Positions 6,042 to 13,567 of a stretch of 19,284 nt of DNA are shown here, piece after piece. The stretch's first letter is position 1. Each line of letters opens with the position of its first letter. The notes under the pieces were generated by a model, which was not told the DNA's origin, did no database searches, and was given only the letters and a program-made list of their open reading frames with translations. The DNA is from Bacteroidales bacterium (GTDB lineage Bacteria > Bacteroidota > Bacteroidia > Bacteroidales > UBA932): the NCBI GenBank assembly GCA_017551215.1, contig JAFZMA010000256.1, positions 1 through 19,284 of the forward strand, in the 5' to 3' direction. The position numbers and the translations under genes were made by a program.

Positions 6042-6553
6042 AAGCTTATTCCTTCTTTTTTAAGACAGACGGAGAGTATCTGCCGTCCTCTCATATATTT
6101 GCTCCTGATGGAGTTCTCGTTCATGGATGTAATCTGCGCTATCTCCTGATAATCATATCCTTCTATAAGTTTCAGAGATACTATCTGCCGGCAGCTGCCA
6201 GGGAGGCTGGAAATCAGGCTTATGATTCTGCCTATCAGACCTTCTCTGCCCCTTTCTTCCTCAGCGATGCCTTCCTGTCCGTCATCCGGCATATTCTGCA
6301 ACTCCATGCGGTAAGACTCTTCCGTGCGCCTCTTCCTTAAAATGTCCAGAGACTTGTTGATGCAGCTTCTGGAGAGGTAACCTCCAAGGTTGTCTATCTT
6401 GCTCAGGTCCTGCCGGGTGCAAACCTTAAGGAGTGTGTCCTGCATAACGTCCTCCGCTTCCTGGGCGTTGCCGAGTATGCGGTAGGCTGCAAGGTAAAGC
6501 TTGCGGGAGTACTCGTCGTAGATTTCTTCAATTATGGAGGATTCTGTCTTCAT
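6038..6553 (-). CDS. ECF-type RNA polymerase sigma factor
   Basis: A 171-residue sigma-70 family protein of the extracytoplasmic function type. Region 2 spans about 8-76, with YLAAYRILGNAQEAEDVMQD (core binding) and the -10-recognition part GGYLSRSCINKSLDILRKRR. Region 4 spans about 108-165, with SLPGSCRQIVSLKLIEGYDY and the helix-turn-helix IAQITSMNENSIRSKYMRGR. It is the first gene of a three-gene operon with the membrane protein and the GIN-domain protein, and probably directs its own transcription from a TGCAAC-N16-CGTC promoter just upstream. The signal it responds to is not apparent. Confidence 0.92.
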   Translation of the reverse strand: MKTESSIIEEIYDEYSRKLYLAAYRILGNAQEAEDVMQDTLLKVCTRQDLSKIDNLGGYLSRSCINKSLDILRKRRTEESYRMELQNMPDDGQEGIAEEERGREGLIGRIISLISSLPGSCRQIVSLKLIEGYDYQEIAQITSMNENSIRSKYMRGRQILSVCLKKEGISL

Positions 6554-6564
6554 TCCACAATAAT

Positions 6565-6590
6565 GACGTGTGGTGTCACATTCTGTTGCA
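6565..6590 (-). promoter_or_regulatory. Candidate ECF autoregulatory promoter
   Basis: On the minus strand TGCAAC (6590-6585) and CGTC (6568-6565) are separated by exactly 16 nt. This matches the general ECF promoter form, an AAC-containing -35 and a CGTC/CGTA -10 with 16-17 nt between them. It would start transcription about 5 nt before the sigma factor ATG. It overlaps the -33 element of the divergent pruA promoter. Confidence 0.45.
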
Positions 6591-6616
6591 ATTTAGGCAT
6601 TAAAAAAGTAAATTTG
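6585..6616 (+). promoter_or_regulatory. pruA promoter
   Basis: GTTG (6585-6588), 20 nt, TAAATTTG (6609-6616). The -7 box is a full match to TAnnTTTG and the -33 has one mismatch. The leader would be about 35 nt. The -33 element shares bases with the proposed ECF -35 element on the other strand. Confidence 0.6.
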
Positions 6617-6655
6617 TGTGCATTGTTTAAGAAATATCAATCAAAAGGACTTTAT

Positions 6656-8281
6656 ATGAACAATTCTATTTTCAGTTTTCCGGTACCGGCAAACGAGCCA
6701 GTAAAAGGCTATCTGGCCGGCAGTCCGGAGCGTATAGCTATTGACGCTGAACTTAAAAGACAAAGAAAAACCGTAGTTGAGATACCTCTGATCATTGGAG
6801 GCAAGGAAGTCAAGACGGGAAATATGGGAGAAGTGGTTGAACCTCACAACCATAAGCATGTGCTTGCAAGATACCACAAGGCAGGCGAGAAGGAGGTACA
6901 GATGGCTGTGGACGCAGCAATGAAAGCCCACAAGGAGTGGGGAGAAACTCCTTGGACTACAAGGGCCGCCATATTGCTCAAGGCCGCTGATCTGATCGCC
7001 GGAAAATACAGGGCTCTGATTAACGCATCCTGTATGCTGGGCCAAAGCAAGAACATGTTCCAGGCAGAAATAGACTCCGCCTGCGAGCTGATTGACTTCC
7101 TCCGCTACAACGCAGCATACGCTTCAGAAATCTACGCCATGCAGCCAAAATGTGCTCCTGGTCAGATTAACTCAATGGAATACAGGCCATTGGAGGGTTT
7201 CATCCTGGCGGTTACTCCGTTCAACTTCACGTCTATAGCATCCAACCTGAACATGACTCCGGTGCTGATGGGTAACACCACAGTATGGAAACCGTCCACA
7301 ACGGCTCTGCTTTCAAATTACTATGTAATGAAGGTGTTCATGGAAGCAGGACTTCCTGCCGGAGTGGTAAACTTCCTTCCTGGTCCAGGTTCAGTCATCG
7401 GAAAGGTGGCATGTGCAAGTCCGGACCTTGGCGGTATTCACTTTACCGGTTCAAGCGCAACATTCTACGGCCTTTGGAAGACTGTAGGAATGAACATAGA
7501 CAAGTACAGGACATTCCCTCGTCTGGTTGGAGAAACCGGCGGAAAAGACTTCATATTCGTGCATAAGAGTGCAGACGCAGAGGCAGTTGCAAACGCAGCC
7601 TTCTGCGGTTCGTTCGAGTTCGCCGGACAGAAGTGTTCTGCTGCCAGCCGCATGTACTGCCCTAAGAGCCTGTGGCCTAAGGTACTGAAGGGCCTCAAGG
7701 ACAGATGCGCAAAGGTTAAGGTAGGGGATGTGCTTGACCCTGAGAACTTTGTGAATGCGGTTATCGACGAGCCTTCCTTTGACAATATAGCAAAGGCAAT
7801 CAACTATGCCAAGAGAAGCAAGGATGCCGAAATTGTTATCGGCGGACAGTGCGACAAGAGCGTTGGATACTTCATCCAGCCAACTGTTATCGTTGCCAAG
7901 AAACCTCATTTCAAGACAATGGAAGAGGAACTCTTTGGCCCGGTTCTGACCGTGTATGTATATGAGGATAAGGATCTTGACAAGGCCCTTGAACTCTGCG
8001 ACACAACTTCTCCATACGGTCTTACAGGATCAGTTTTCGGACAGGACAGGATGGCTTGCGAATATATCTGCGGCAAACTGCGCTACTGCGCCGGAAACTT
8101 CTACATCAACGACAAGCCTACAGGAGCTGTGGTAGGACTCCAGCCGTTCGGAGGAAGCCGCGCCAGCGGAACCAACGACAAGGCAGGCAGCTCCTTCAAC
8201 CTCATGAGGTGGGTGACATCCAGAGCAATCAAGGAGACTCTGGTTCCTCCTACATCATGGAAATACTCTTACATGAAATAA
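6656..8281 (+). CDS. pruA: L-glutamate gamma-semialdehyde (P5C) dehydrogenase, ALDH4 type
   Basis: A 541-residue aldehyde dehydrogenase that oxidises glutamate semialdehyde, in equilibrium with 1-pyrroline-5-carboxylate, to glutamate with NAD+, the second step of proline catabolism. Catalytic residues are visible: N190 in TPFNFTS, E293 in GETGGKD and nucleophile C327 in FEFAGQKCSA. The cofactor-binding FTGSSAT (263-269) and the C-terminal ELFGPVLTVYVYED are also present. The N-terminal region (NEPVKGYLAGSPERI) is characteristic of the ALDH4A1-like branch rather than PutA fusions. The start MNNSIFSF was chosen because the upstream extension covers the promoter. The dipeptidase gene follows after 18 nt; no proline dehydrogenase is in the window. 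Confidence 0.93.
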   Translation: MNNSIFSFPVPANEPVKGYLAGSPERIAIDAELKRQRKTVVEIPLIIGGKEVKTGNMGEVVEPHNHKHVLARYHKAGEKEVQMAVDAAMKAHKEWGETPWTTRAAILLKAADLIAGKYRALINASCMLGQSKNMFQAEIDSACELIDFLRYNAAYASEIYAMQPKCAPGQINSMEYRPLEGFILAVTPFNFTSIASNLNMTPVLMGNTTVWKPSTTALLSNYYVMKVFMEAGLPAGVVNFLPGPGSVIGKVACASPDLGGIHFTGSSATFYGLWKTVGMNIDKYRTFPRLVGETGGKDFIFVHKSADAEAVANAAFCGSFEFAGQKCSAASRMYCPKSLWPKVLKGLKDRCAKVKVGDVLDPENFVNAVIDEPSFDNIAKAINYAKRSKDAEIVIGGQCDKSVGYFIQPTVIVAKKPHFKTMEEELFGPVLTVYVYEDKDLDKALELCDTTSPYGLTGSVFGQDRMACEYICGKLRYCAGNFYINDKPTGAVVGLQPFGGSRASGTNDKAGSSFNLMRWVTSRAIKETLVPPTSWKYSYMK

Positions 8282-8299
8282 CTTATAATCTTTCATACA

Positions 8300-9430
8300 A
8301 TGGCTAAATCTGTACATCAGCTCCACATGGAGGCAATGGTTGTAGATACCCATTGCGATACTCCTCTGAGAATAGATGAAGAGCACGCAGACCTCGGCGT
8401 CAGAAGCAACGAGGGGCACAACGATTTCATAAGGATGAAAGAGGGCGGACTTGACCTTATGTTCTACGCCATCTTCACGCGTGTAAGACTAACTCCGGAC
8501 CAGTCTACAGTTCAGGCTGTCAGGCTGATAGGCGAGACCAAGGATATGATTGCCGCCAACCGCGACAAGGTTGCCCTGGCATATTCGGTGCGCCATGCAC
8601 GCGAGATCAAGAAAAGCGGTCGCGGAGCCATAATGCTGGGAATGGAGAACGGTTCTCCAATCCAGAACGACCTGGCTCTCCTGCACGAGTTCTACCGCAT
8701 GGGAGTCAGATATATAACTCTCTGCCACTGTGCGCATAACCAGCTCTGCGACAGCTGCGCGCCTAAAGAGGCCCAGTGGCACGGACTTTCTCCTTTCGGA
8801 AAGAAGGTTGTGGCCGAGATGAATCGCCTGGGAATGATAGTGGACGTGTCCCATCTTTCAGACGAATCTTTCTACGACTGCCTGAAGTATTCCAAGGCCC
8901 CAATAGTAGCCACACACTCCTGCTGCAGAGCGCTTTGCAAGCATCCAAGAAATATGACGGACAAGATGATAAAGGATCTTGCCAAGGCAGGCGGAGTAAT
9001 CCAGATCAACTTCTATCCTGCTTTCCTCAGCGATGCCTACGGCACAGACGAATACTTCGATGCGGCAGACCGCTACGACGCTTCAATGAAAGCTTACTGG
9101 AGAAGCGGCAAGAAAGGCAAGAAGGAAATCGCCGAGTTCAAGAAGCAGACCGCCTTCATCAAGAAGAACTTCCCGTCTCCTTCATACAAGCTTCTGGTAG
9201 ACCATATAGAGCATGTAATTGACCTTGTAGGAATAGATTACGTAGGTCTTGGTTCAGACTATGACGGTATAGAGATGCCGCCAATCGGCCTTGAGGACGT
9301 AAGCAAGTTCGAGGTTATCACCCGCGAACTCCGCCATCGCGGCTATTCGGATGAGGACATAAAGAAAGTTCTCGGCGAGAACTTCCTCCGCGCCTTCACC
9401 CAGGTAGAGGACATGGCTTTGACGCTGTAA
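8300..9430 (+). CDS. Membrane-dipeptidase-type zinc peptidase (family M19)
   Basis: A 376-residue metallopeptidase of family M19 (renal dipeptidase-like), which hydrolyses dipeptides with a binuclear zinc centre. Ligand motifs are in order: H18xD20 in VDTHCDT, E116 in GMENG, H185 in DVSHLSD, H206 in VATHSCCR, and the acid D320 in GLGSDYDG. No signal peptide or lipobox is visible, so the enzyme appears cytoplasmic. It is co-oriented with pruA at 18 nt, so the pair may release and burn amino acids from imported peptides; that link is inference. A hairpin in the repeat element downstream (9480-9513) could end the transcript. Confidence 0.92.
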   Translation: MAKSVHQLHMEAMVVDTHCDTPLRIDEEHADLGVRSNEGHNDFIRMKEGGLDLMFYAIFTRVRLTPDQSTVQAVRLIGETKDMIAANRDKVALAYSVRHAREIKKSGRGAIMLGMENGSPIQNDLALLHEFYRMGVRYITLCHCAHNQLCDSCAPKEAQWHGLSPFGKKVVAEMNRLGMIVDVSHLSDESFYDCLKYSKAPIVATHSCCRALCKHPRNMTDKMIKDLAKAGGVIQINFYPAFLSDAYGTDEYFDAADRYDASMKAYWRSGKKGKKEIAEFKKQTAFIKKNFPSPSYKLLVDHIEHVIDLVGIDYVGLGSDYDGIEMPPIGLEDVSKFEVITRELRHRGYSDEDIKKVLGENFLRAFTQVEDMALTL

Positions 9431-9440
9431 TTTACGTAAT

Positions 9441-9552
9441 GCCCTGCAACCTAATAGGCTGATTCGTAGTATTTTATGCAAATGAACCTACCCGAAAACA
9501 GGTAGGCTCATTTCTTTATATTGCTGACATTCAATGCATTATGCTGCAGGGG
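9441..9552. repeat. 112-bp palindromic element, copy A
   Basis: It aligns without gaps to 9716-9827 (copy B) over 112 bp. The ends are inverted: GCCCTGCA at 9441 against TGCAGGGG at 9552, with about 15-nt arms that hold mismatches. The centre is a long hairpin (9480-9513). The copies are clearly diverged, yet the end palindrome and central hairpin are kept. It has no coding potential. It resembles a non-autonomous palindromic repeat (MITE- or REP-like); no target duplication is evident. Together with the 128-bp element and copy B it fills the gene-free stretch 9431-9842. Confidence 0.75.
9480..9513 (+). terminator. Hairpin terminator after the dipeptidase gene
   Basis: AAATGA-A-CCTACC (9480-9492) pairs with GGTAGG-C-TCATTT (9501-9513) with one A-C mismatch, an 8-nt loop, and the T-rich tail CTTTATATTG. 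It lies 50 bp past the dipeptidase stop inside repeat element A. Its A-rich left and T-rich right flanks allow action in both directions. Confidence 0.5.
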
Positions 9553-9577
9553 CGGTTGCAGAGGAACGGCTTGTATA

Positions 9578-9705
9578 AAAAGGGATTGCCTGTATCATAG
9601 AAGCCTTCGCTACGCTCATCCCTCCCACTTCGCAAGCTCGTGGGCCCCTCCCATTTATGTGGTCATGGGTGACCACAGGCCCTAATGATACAGGCAATCC
9701 CTTTT
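9578..9705. repeat. 128-bp element closed by a perfect 21-bp inverted repeat
   Basis: The 21 bases 9578-9598 (beginning AAAAGGGATTGCC) are the exact reverse complement of 9685-9705 (ending GGCAATCCCTTTT). Between them lie smaller hairpins: CCCAC 9624-9628 with GTGGG 9640-9644, and GTGGTCA 9659-9665 with TGACCAC 9670-9676 around a TGGG loop. It is more GC-rich than its flanks and sits between elements A and B. It encodes nothing recognisable. It could be a mobile palindromic repeat or the template of a structured RNA. Confidence 0.75.
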
Positions 9706-9715
9706 ATTCTGCATC

Positions 9716-9827
9716 GCCCTGCAGCATAATTGACTGATTTAGAAGGTTTTATACAAACGAACCTGCCTGAATTTAGATAGGTTCGTTTCCTTATTATGCT
9801 GATACCCAGCGCATTATGTTGCAGGGC
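9716..9827. repeat. 112-bp palindromic element, copy B
   Basis: This is the direct copy of 9441-9552, 275 bp downstream. Its terminal inverted repeats are better preserved: GCCCTGCAGCATAAT (9716-9730) pairs with ATTATGTTGCAGGGC (9813-9827) at every position if one G-T pair is allowed. The centre is a perfect 10-bp stem (9755-9788). It ends 15 bp before the stop codon of the serine hydrolase on the minus strand. Confidence 0.75.
9755..9788 (-). terminator. Hairpin terminator after the serine hydrolase gene
   Basis: AAACGAACCT (9755-9764) pairs perfectly with AGGTTCGTTT (9779-9788), loop 14 nt. It lies 55 bp beyond the serine hydrolase stop. The T run on the minus strand is mostly inside the stem (CGTTTGTATAAAA follows), so it is a moderate terminator candidate. 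It is the counterpart of 9480-9513 in element A. Confidence 0.45.
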
Positions 9828-9842
9828 TATTTCGTAGGCCTT

Positions 9843-11153
9843 TTATTCTGCGGAAGCATCGGCAGGTTTTTCTGCTTGGGCCGTTGGTTCCATCAGGCCG
9901 GCATCTTTCAGTATGCTGTCTATCTTGCGGACCATATCCCAGCGGTCTTTGTCGTTGCGGTTCTCGAATACAAGAACGGTAAGGTCTGCATCCGGGAAGT
10001 AACCTTCGTAGATCTGGAATCCGCCGTTGTCTCCGGTATGGTAAACCTTCTTAGGATAGCCAGGCTGCTGCTCCAGGAACCATCCATAGCCGTAGAACGT
10101 GTTGTCTCTGTTCTGGTATGTAGAGTACTTGCTGCCGGATACGTTGTTTACGTAAGACCAAGCCTCTTCTCTTGCCCTGATAGGGATTATCTTGTTGTCT
10201 CTCATTGCTTTAATCCACTCTGCGAACTCGTGCGTGGAAGTGTAGATACCGCCGTCTGCCTTGGTGGCGAAGAAGGTTTCCTCTCCGTAGTCGCACTCCT
10301 GGAATTTATTGTGAGGAACGTCCGGATTCTCTGGTTTCTCGGCTTTTGCAACAACGGCTCCTGCAGGCTTGTCGGAATCCACGCTGGCTGCATCTTCTGA
10401 ATCCTCGTAAATGTAGCCGTGTGCCATTTCAGGAATCTTTGACTCGTTCTCCTCAGAGAAATAGAGAGTTGTTAACATTCTGGCAGGCATGAAGATGTTC
10501 TCTTTCATGTACTCGTCAAAACTCTTACCGCTGAGTTTCTCAATAAACAGGTAAAGCAGCTGGAAAGTAGGGTTGATGTACTGGTACTCTGTTCCCGGAG
10601 TAAAGTTCAGTTCCTTGAGCCCCTTCATGTACTCGATGGATTGCATGTCCGTACACTTGAGCATAAAGTTGCGGTCTGTCCTTGGACGTGTATCCGGAAT
10701 GCCTGAAGCGTGGCTCATCAGATGGGCTGTAGTGATGTCTGTGAATGGTGCCCTTTTCTTTGGAAGATAAGGAGTTACAAGAGGAGATACATCATAGATG
10801 CTCTTGTGGATATCCAGCTTTCCTTCCTCTGCGAGTTTGAGGATGGCCACAGCCGTAAACTGCTTTGAGCAGGATGCAATGTTGAAGAATGTGTTGCCGT
10901 CTATCTTGTAGCGGCGGGCAATGTCAGAATGGCCGTAGCCCTTGTCGAAGAGTATGGAATCTCCCTTCATGATAAGTACAGCTCCGCCCGGTTCTGCAAA
11001 CATTGTGTCTATAGGTGCATACCTGTCGATGAACAGGGAATCCACTTTCTGCATAGCCTCGGAGATAGGGTCAGATGCCTTTTTTTCTGTACAGGAAATC
11101 ATAACTGCGATTGTTAAAGTCAAGAGCAAGCTCTTGGTTATCAAGCTTTTCAT
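9843..11153 (-). CDS. Lipoprotein serine hydrolase, beta-lactamase/class C-like (family S12)
   Basis: A 436-residue penicillin-binding-protein fold hydrolase. The N-terminus MKSLITKSLLLTLTIAVMISC is a lipoprotein signal with C21 as the likely lipidated cysteine, although M18 instead of Leu at -3 makes the lipobox imperfect. Active-site motifs: S94-C-S-K97 (SxxK), Y192-I-N194 (YxN) and H372-T-G374 (KTG equivalent). Residues about 250-300 are an acidic Ala/Pro/Lys-rich insertion and the C-terminus repeats its style (AQAEKPADASAE). Members include D-amino peptidases, esterases and class C beta-lactamases; the substrate cannot be read from sequence, so a resistance role should not be assumed. It follows cinA by 19 nt. 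Confidence 0.87.
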   Translation of the reverse strand: MKSLITKSLLLTLTIAVMISCTEKKASDPISEAMQKVDSLFIDRYAPIDTMFAEPGGAVLIMKGDSILFDKGYGHSDIARRYKIDGNTFFNIASCSKQFTAVAILKLAEEGKLDIHKSIYDVSPLVTPYLPKKRAPFTDITTAHLMSHASGIPDTRPRTDRNFMLKCTDMQSIEYMKGLKELNFTPGTEYQYINPTFQLLYLFIEKLSGKSFDEYMKENIFMPARMLTTLYFSEENESKIPEMAHGYIYEDSEDAASVDSDKPAGAVVAKAEKPENPDVPHNKFQECDYGEETFFATKADGGIYTSTHEFAEWIKAMRDNKIIPIRAREEAWSYVNNVSGSKYSTYQNRDNTFYGYGWFLEQQPGYPKKVYHTGDNGGFQIYEGYFPDADLTVLVFENRNDKDRWDMVRKIDSILKDAGLMEPTAQAEKPADASAE

Positions 11154-11172
11154 ATCTAAATTATAATGTGTT

Positions 11173-12444
11173 TCAAATCTTTCCGGCAATGATGCTTCTC
11201 CTGAAAAGATCCAGGGCGGAAGCGGCAAACCTTTCTATGTTTATCTTGCGGGTGCTCTTAGATACCATGGTGGCTGTGACAGTTCCCTTAGGACCGCTGG
11301 CAGCCATCCACAATGTGCCGACCGGCTTTGAAGGGGTGCCTCCACCAGGTCCGGCTATCCCGCTGGTTGCGATGGAGTAGGTGGTGCCCAGTTTTTTTCT
11401 CACTCCTTCTGCCATCTCCTTTACGCACTGGCTACTCACTACGCCATGCTTCTTTACAGTATTCGGACTTACTCCAAGGGTGTTGATTTTCACGGAATTA
11501 TCGTAGCTTACAACACTTCCCCAGAAATAGCGGCTGGAGCCTGCAATTCCGGTCAGAAGATGGGCCACATAACCACCCGTGCAAGACTCCGCAGTGCTTA
11601 TTGTAGCCCCCCTTTCCAGCAGCAACTCTCCTGCAACTGTCTGAGGGTTAGTCTCTCCCTCTCCGTAAACTGCATCGCCGAGAATGGCCTTTAAAGAAGA
11701 GGTGTATTTATCAAGTTCCTCCTTGCCCTCCTTTTCCGATATGCCGTAAATGGACAGCCTCAGCCTTACCCCAAGAACAGGGTTTGGAAGGTATGCCAGA
11801 TGCAGGTTGTGTGGAAGTGAATCCTCCCAGCTCTCTATCTTTTTGCTCAATACAGACTCAGCGATACCAAAGGTGCAGATTGTGCGGTGGAATATCTTGT
11901 CTAGCTTGTAATGCTTTTGTATTGCGCGTATTACATCTTCTGTGGCATATTCCGTCTCGAACGGGACACCCGGCATGGAGAACAGCAGATTGTCTTTCCC
12001 GAACACTTCTTTTGAGAAACTGAACTGCATGATGGGAGCGGTTCCGAGCCTGTTTGGAATGACCATGCAGTTTTCCGGCACATACGCCTGGAGGCGGTTT
12101 ATGTCCAGCATCTTTATTCCTCTGGCAGTCAGTATTTTCTTGATAATGCTGTACTGCTTCTGGCTGCGTACCATCCGGCTGCTTCCGCTAAGGGTCATGA
12201 GGACGTTCTTGGTAATGTCGTCTTTTGTGGGCCCCAGGCCTCCGGTGGTTATTACAACTTCGCTTTTCCTCAGGCAACGCTTGAGGGTGCTTAGTATATC
12301 TGTCTTGGCATCCGAGCAGGACGCTATATGTACTACCTTGATTCCCACCTTGTTGAGGGCTCTGGCCAGATAAGCGGAATTAGTGTCTGTAATCTGGCCT
12401 ATGAGGATTTCGTCTCCGATTGTGCAAATAGAAGCTGTTATCAT
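11173..12444 (-). CDS. cinA: CinA family NMN deamidase
   Basis: A 423-residue two-domain protein. The N-terminal part (1-about 170) is the molybdopterin-binding-like COG1058 domain with GDEILIGQITDTNSAYLAR and TTGGLGPTKDD. The C-terminal part (about 262-423) is the PncC amidase with the nucleophile region STAESCTGG and SGIAGPGGGTPSKPVGT. The family deamidates nicotinamide mononucleotide in NAD salvage, and the N-domain has ADP-ribose pyrophosphatase activity in some members. The start MITASICTIGDE was chosen; the longer frame overlaps pyrD. The pyrD stop lies 2 nt before this start, so the two are tightly coupled. Confidence 0.95.
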   Translation of the reverse strand: MITASICTIGDEILIGQITDTNSAYLARALNKVGIKVVHIASCSDAKTDILSTLKRCLRKSEVVITTGGLGPTKDDITKNVLMTLSGSSRMVRSQKQYSIIKKILTARGIKMLDINRLQAYVPENCMVIPNRLGTAPIMQFSFSKEVFGKDNLLFSMPGVPFETEYATEDVIRAIQKHYKLDKIFHRTICTFGIAESVLSKKIESWEDSLPHNLHLAYLPNPVLGVRLRLSIYGISEKEGKEELDKYTSSLKAILGDAVYGEGETNPQTVAGELLLERGATISTAESCTGGYVAHLLTGIAGSSRYFWGSVVSYDNSVKINTLGVSPNTVKKHGVVSSQCVKEMAEGVRKKLGTTYSIATSGIAGPGGGTPSKPVGTLWMAASGPKGTVTATMVSKSTRKINIERFAASALDLFRRSIIAGKI

Positions 12445-12446
12445 CT

Positions 12447-13526
12447 CTAAGCGTTTTGTGAGGCATTTTCCTGTTCTGCCTGCAGCTTTCTTTCTATGAG
12501 GGTCTTGGCTATGAACTTGTTGACCTTTCTTATGAATCTCGGGCCCTTGTATATCCATCCGGTGTAAATCTGGACAAGAGAAGCCCCGTTATCCAGCAAT
12601 TCAAGGGCCTGCTGCGGTGTCATGACTCCTCCGCTTGCTATTATAGGAAGATGCCCGTTAGTCTTGTGACGTATGTATTTGACGAGTTCCAATGTTCTGT
12701 CGTACAAAGGTTTGCCACTGAGGCCACCGTTGCCCGCCCTTGATATTGCAGATTTGGAACTCCTTAGATTCTCTCTCTTGGCCGTAGTGTTTGCGGCAAT
12801 GATTCCGTCCAGTCCGGAAATCAGGACAAGGTTGATCACATCGTCCAGATAATCTCGTTCCACATCCGGTGATATCTTAAGGAGAATAGGGCGGTAATCG
12901 TCGTACATTATCCTGAGTTCCAGCAATTTGTCTATGATAGGGGTAATGTTCTCCAGACTCTGGTTGCTGGACGCGTCCTTGACGTTAGGGCAGGAAACGT
13001 TAAGGACAAAGTAATCCACATAGTCATACATATACTCAAAGGAGAGCTCGTAGTCCTTGTAGGCATCTGCCATGGAAGTGTCTCTTCCCTTGGTTATGCT
13101 GCACCCGATAGGGCAGGAATTGCGATGTTTCTGGATATAGGAAATAGCGTGCTTAACTCCTTTGTTGTTTATTCCCATACGGTTTACAATTGCCTGATCC
13201 TTAATGAGTCTAAAGCATCTTGGCTTGGGGTTTCCGTCTTGTGGGTTTGGAGTCAGTGAGCCTATTTCAACAAAGCCGAATCCAAAGTTGGCTATGGCAT
13301 TGAAAGCGTCTCCGTTCTTGTCGAACCCTGCCGCCAGACCTACAGGATTACGGAACTTGACTCCAAAGACCTCCCGCTCAAGAACAGGATTCCTGTAATT
13401 GCAGAACAGTCTGACAATAGGGGGGATAATAGGGATCTTATCCAGGAACTTAAGGGTAGATACAGTAAAATCGTGTATCTTCTCGGGTTGCCAGAGAAAC
13501 AATATGTTTCTAAACAGCTTATACAT
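12447..13526 (-). CDS. pyrD: Dihydroorotate dehydrogenase, class 2 type
   Basis: A 359-residue FMN enzyme that oxidises dihydroorotate to orotate in pyrimidine synthesis. The N-terminal helices (YKLFRNILFLWQPEKIHDFT) are the membrane-associating quinone tunnel of class 2. Core motifs are AAGFDKNGDAFNA (65-77), EIGSLTPNPQDGNPKPR, NRMGINNKG, ISPD, AANTT, GGLSGKPL and the phosphate-binding IIASGG and YTGWIYKGP. The catalytic-base position reads NVSCPN (176-181) with Cys179 where class 2 enzymes usually have Ser. ATG 13526 was preferred over a TTG at 13562 that lies in the promoter. It is first of a pyrD-cinA-serine hydrolase run and may also receive read-through from the XRE gene 38 bp upstream. 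Confidence 0.94.
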   Translation of the reverse strand: MYKLFRNILFLWQPEKIHDFTVSTLKFLDKIPIIPPIVRLFCNYRNPVLEREVFGVKFRNPVGLAAGFDKNGDAFNAIANFGFGFVEIGSLTPNPQDGNPKPRCFRLIKDQAIVNRMGINNKGVKHAISYIQKHRNSCPIGCSITKGRDTSMADAYKDYELSFEYMYDYVDYFVLNVSCPNVKDASSNQSLENITPIIDKLLELRIMYDDYRPILLKISPDVERDYLDDVINLVLISGLDGIIAANTTAKRENLRSSKSAISRAGNGGLSGKPLYDRTLELVKYIRHKTNGHLPIIASGGVMTPQQALELLDNGASLVQIYTGWIYKGPRFIRKVNKFIAKTLIERKLQAEQENASQNA

Positions 13527-13550
13527 ATACCTTCTATATATAGTATAAGA

Positions 13551-13567
13551 CAAATTTAGCAAATCTA
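13551..13567 (-). promoter_or_regulatory. Candidate pyrD -7 boxes
   Basis: On the minus strand TAAATTTG (13558-13551) and TAGATTTG (13567-13560) both match TAnnTTTG and stand 9 bp apart. No TTTG occurs at the ideal 19-21 nt; the nearest (13582-13585) is 23 nt from the first box. The start would lie about 20 nt before the pyrD ATG. The second box overlaps the XRE stop codon. Confidence 0.4.

Noticed and set aside
6563..6655. N-terminal extension of P5C dehydrogenase
   Set aside because: It would run through the -7 box at 6609-6616; the family N-terminus begins at the ATG at 6656.
9553..9715. Small gene or tRNA between the palindromic elements
   Set aside because: No frame of use and no cloverleaf; the sequence is accounted for by nested inverted repeats.
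9843..11153. Antibiotic-resistance beta-lactamase
   Set aside because: SxxK, YxN and HTG motifs define the S12/class C fold in general; most such lipoproteins are peptidases or esterases, and nothing here shows beta-lactam activity.
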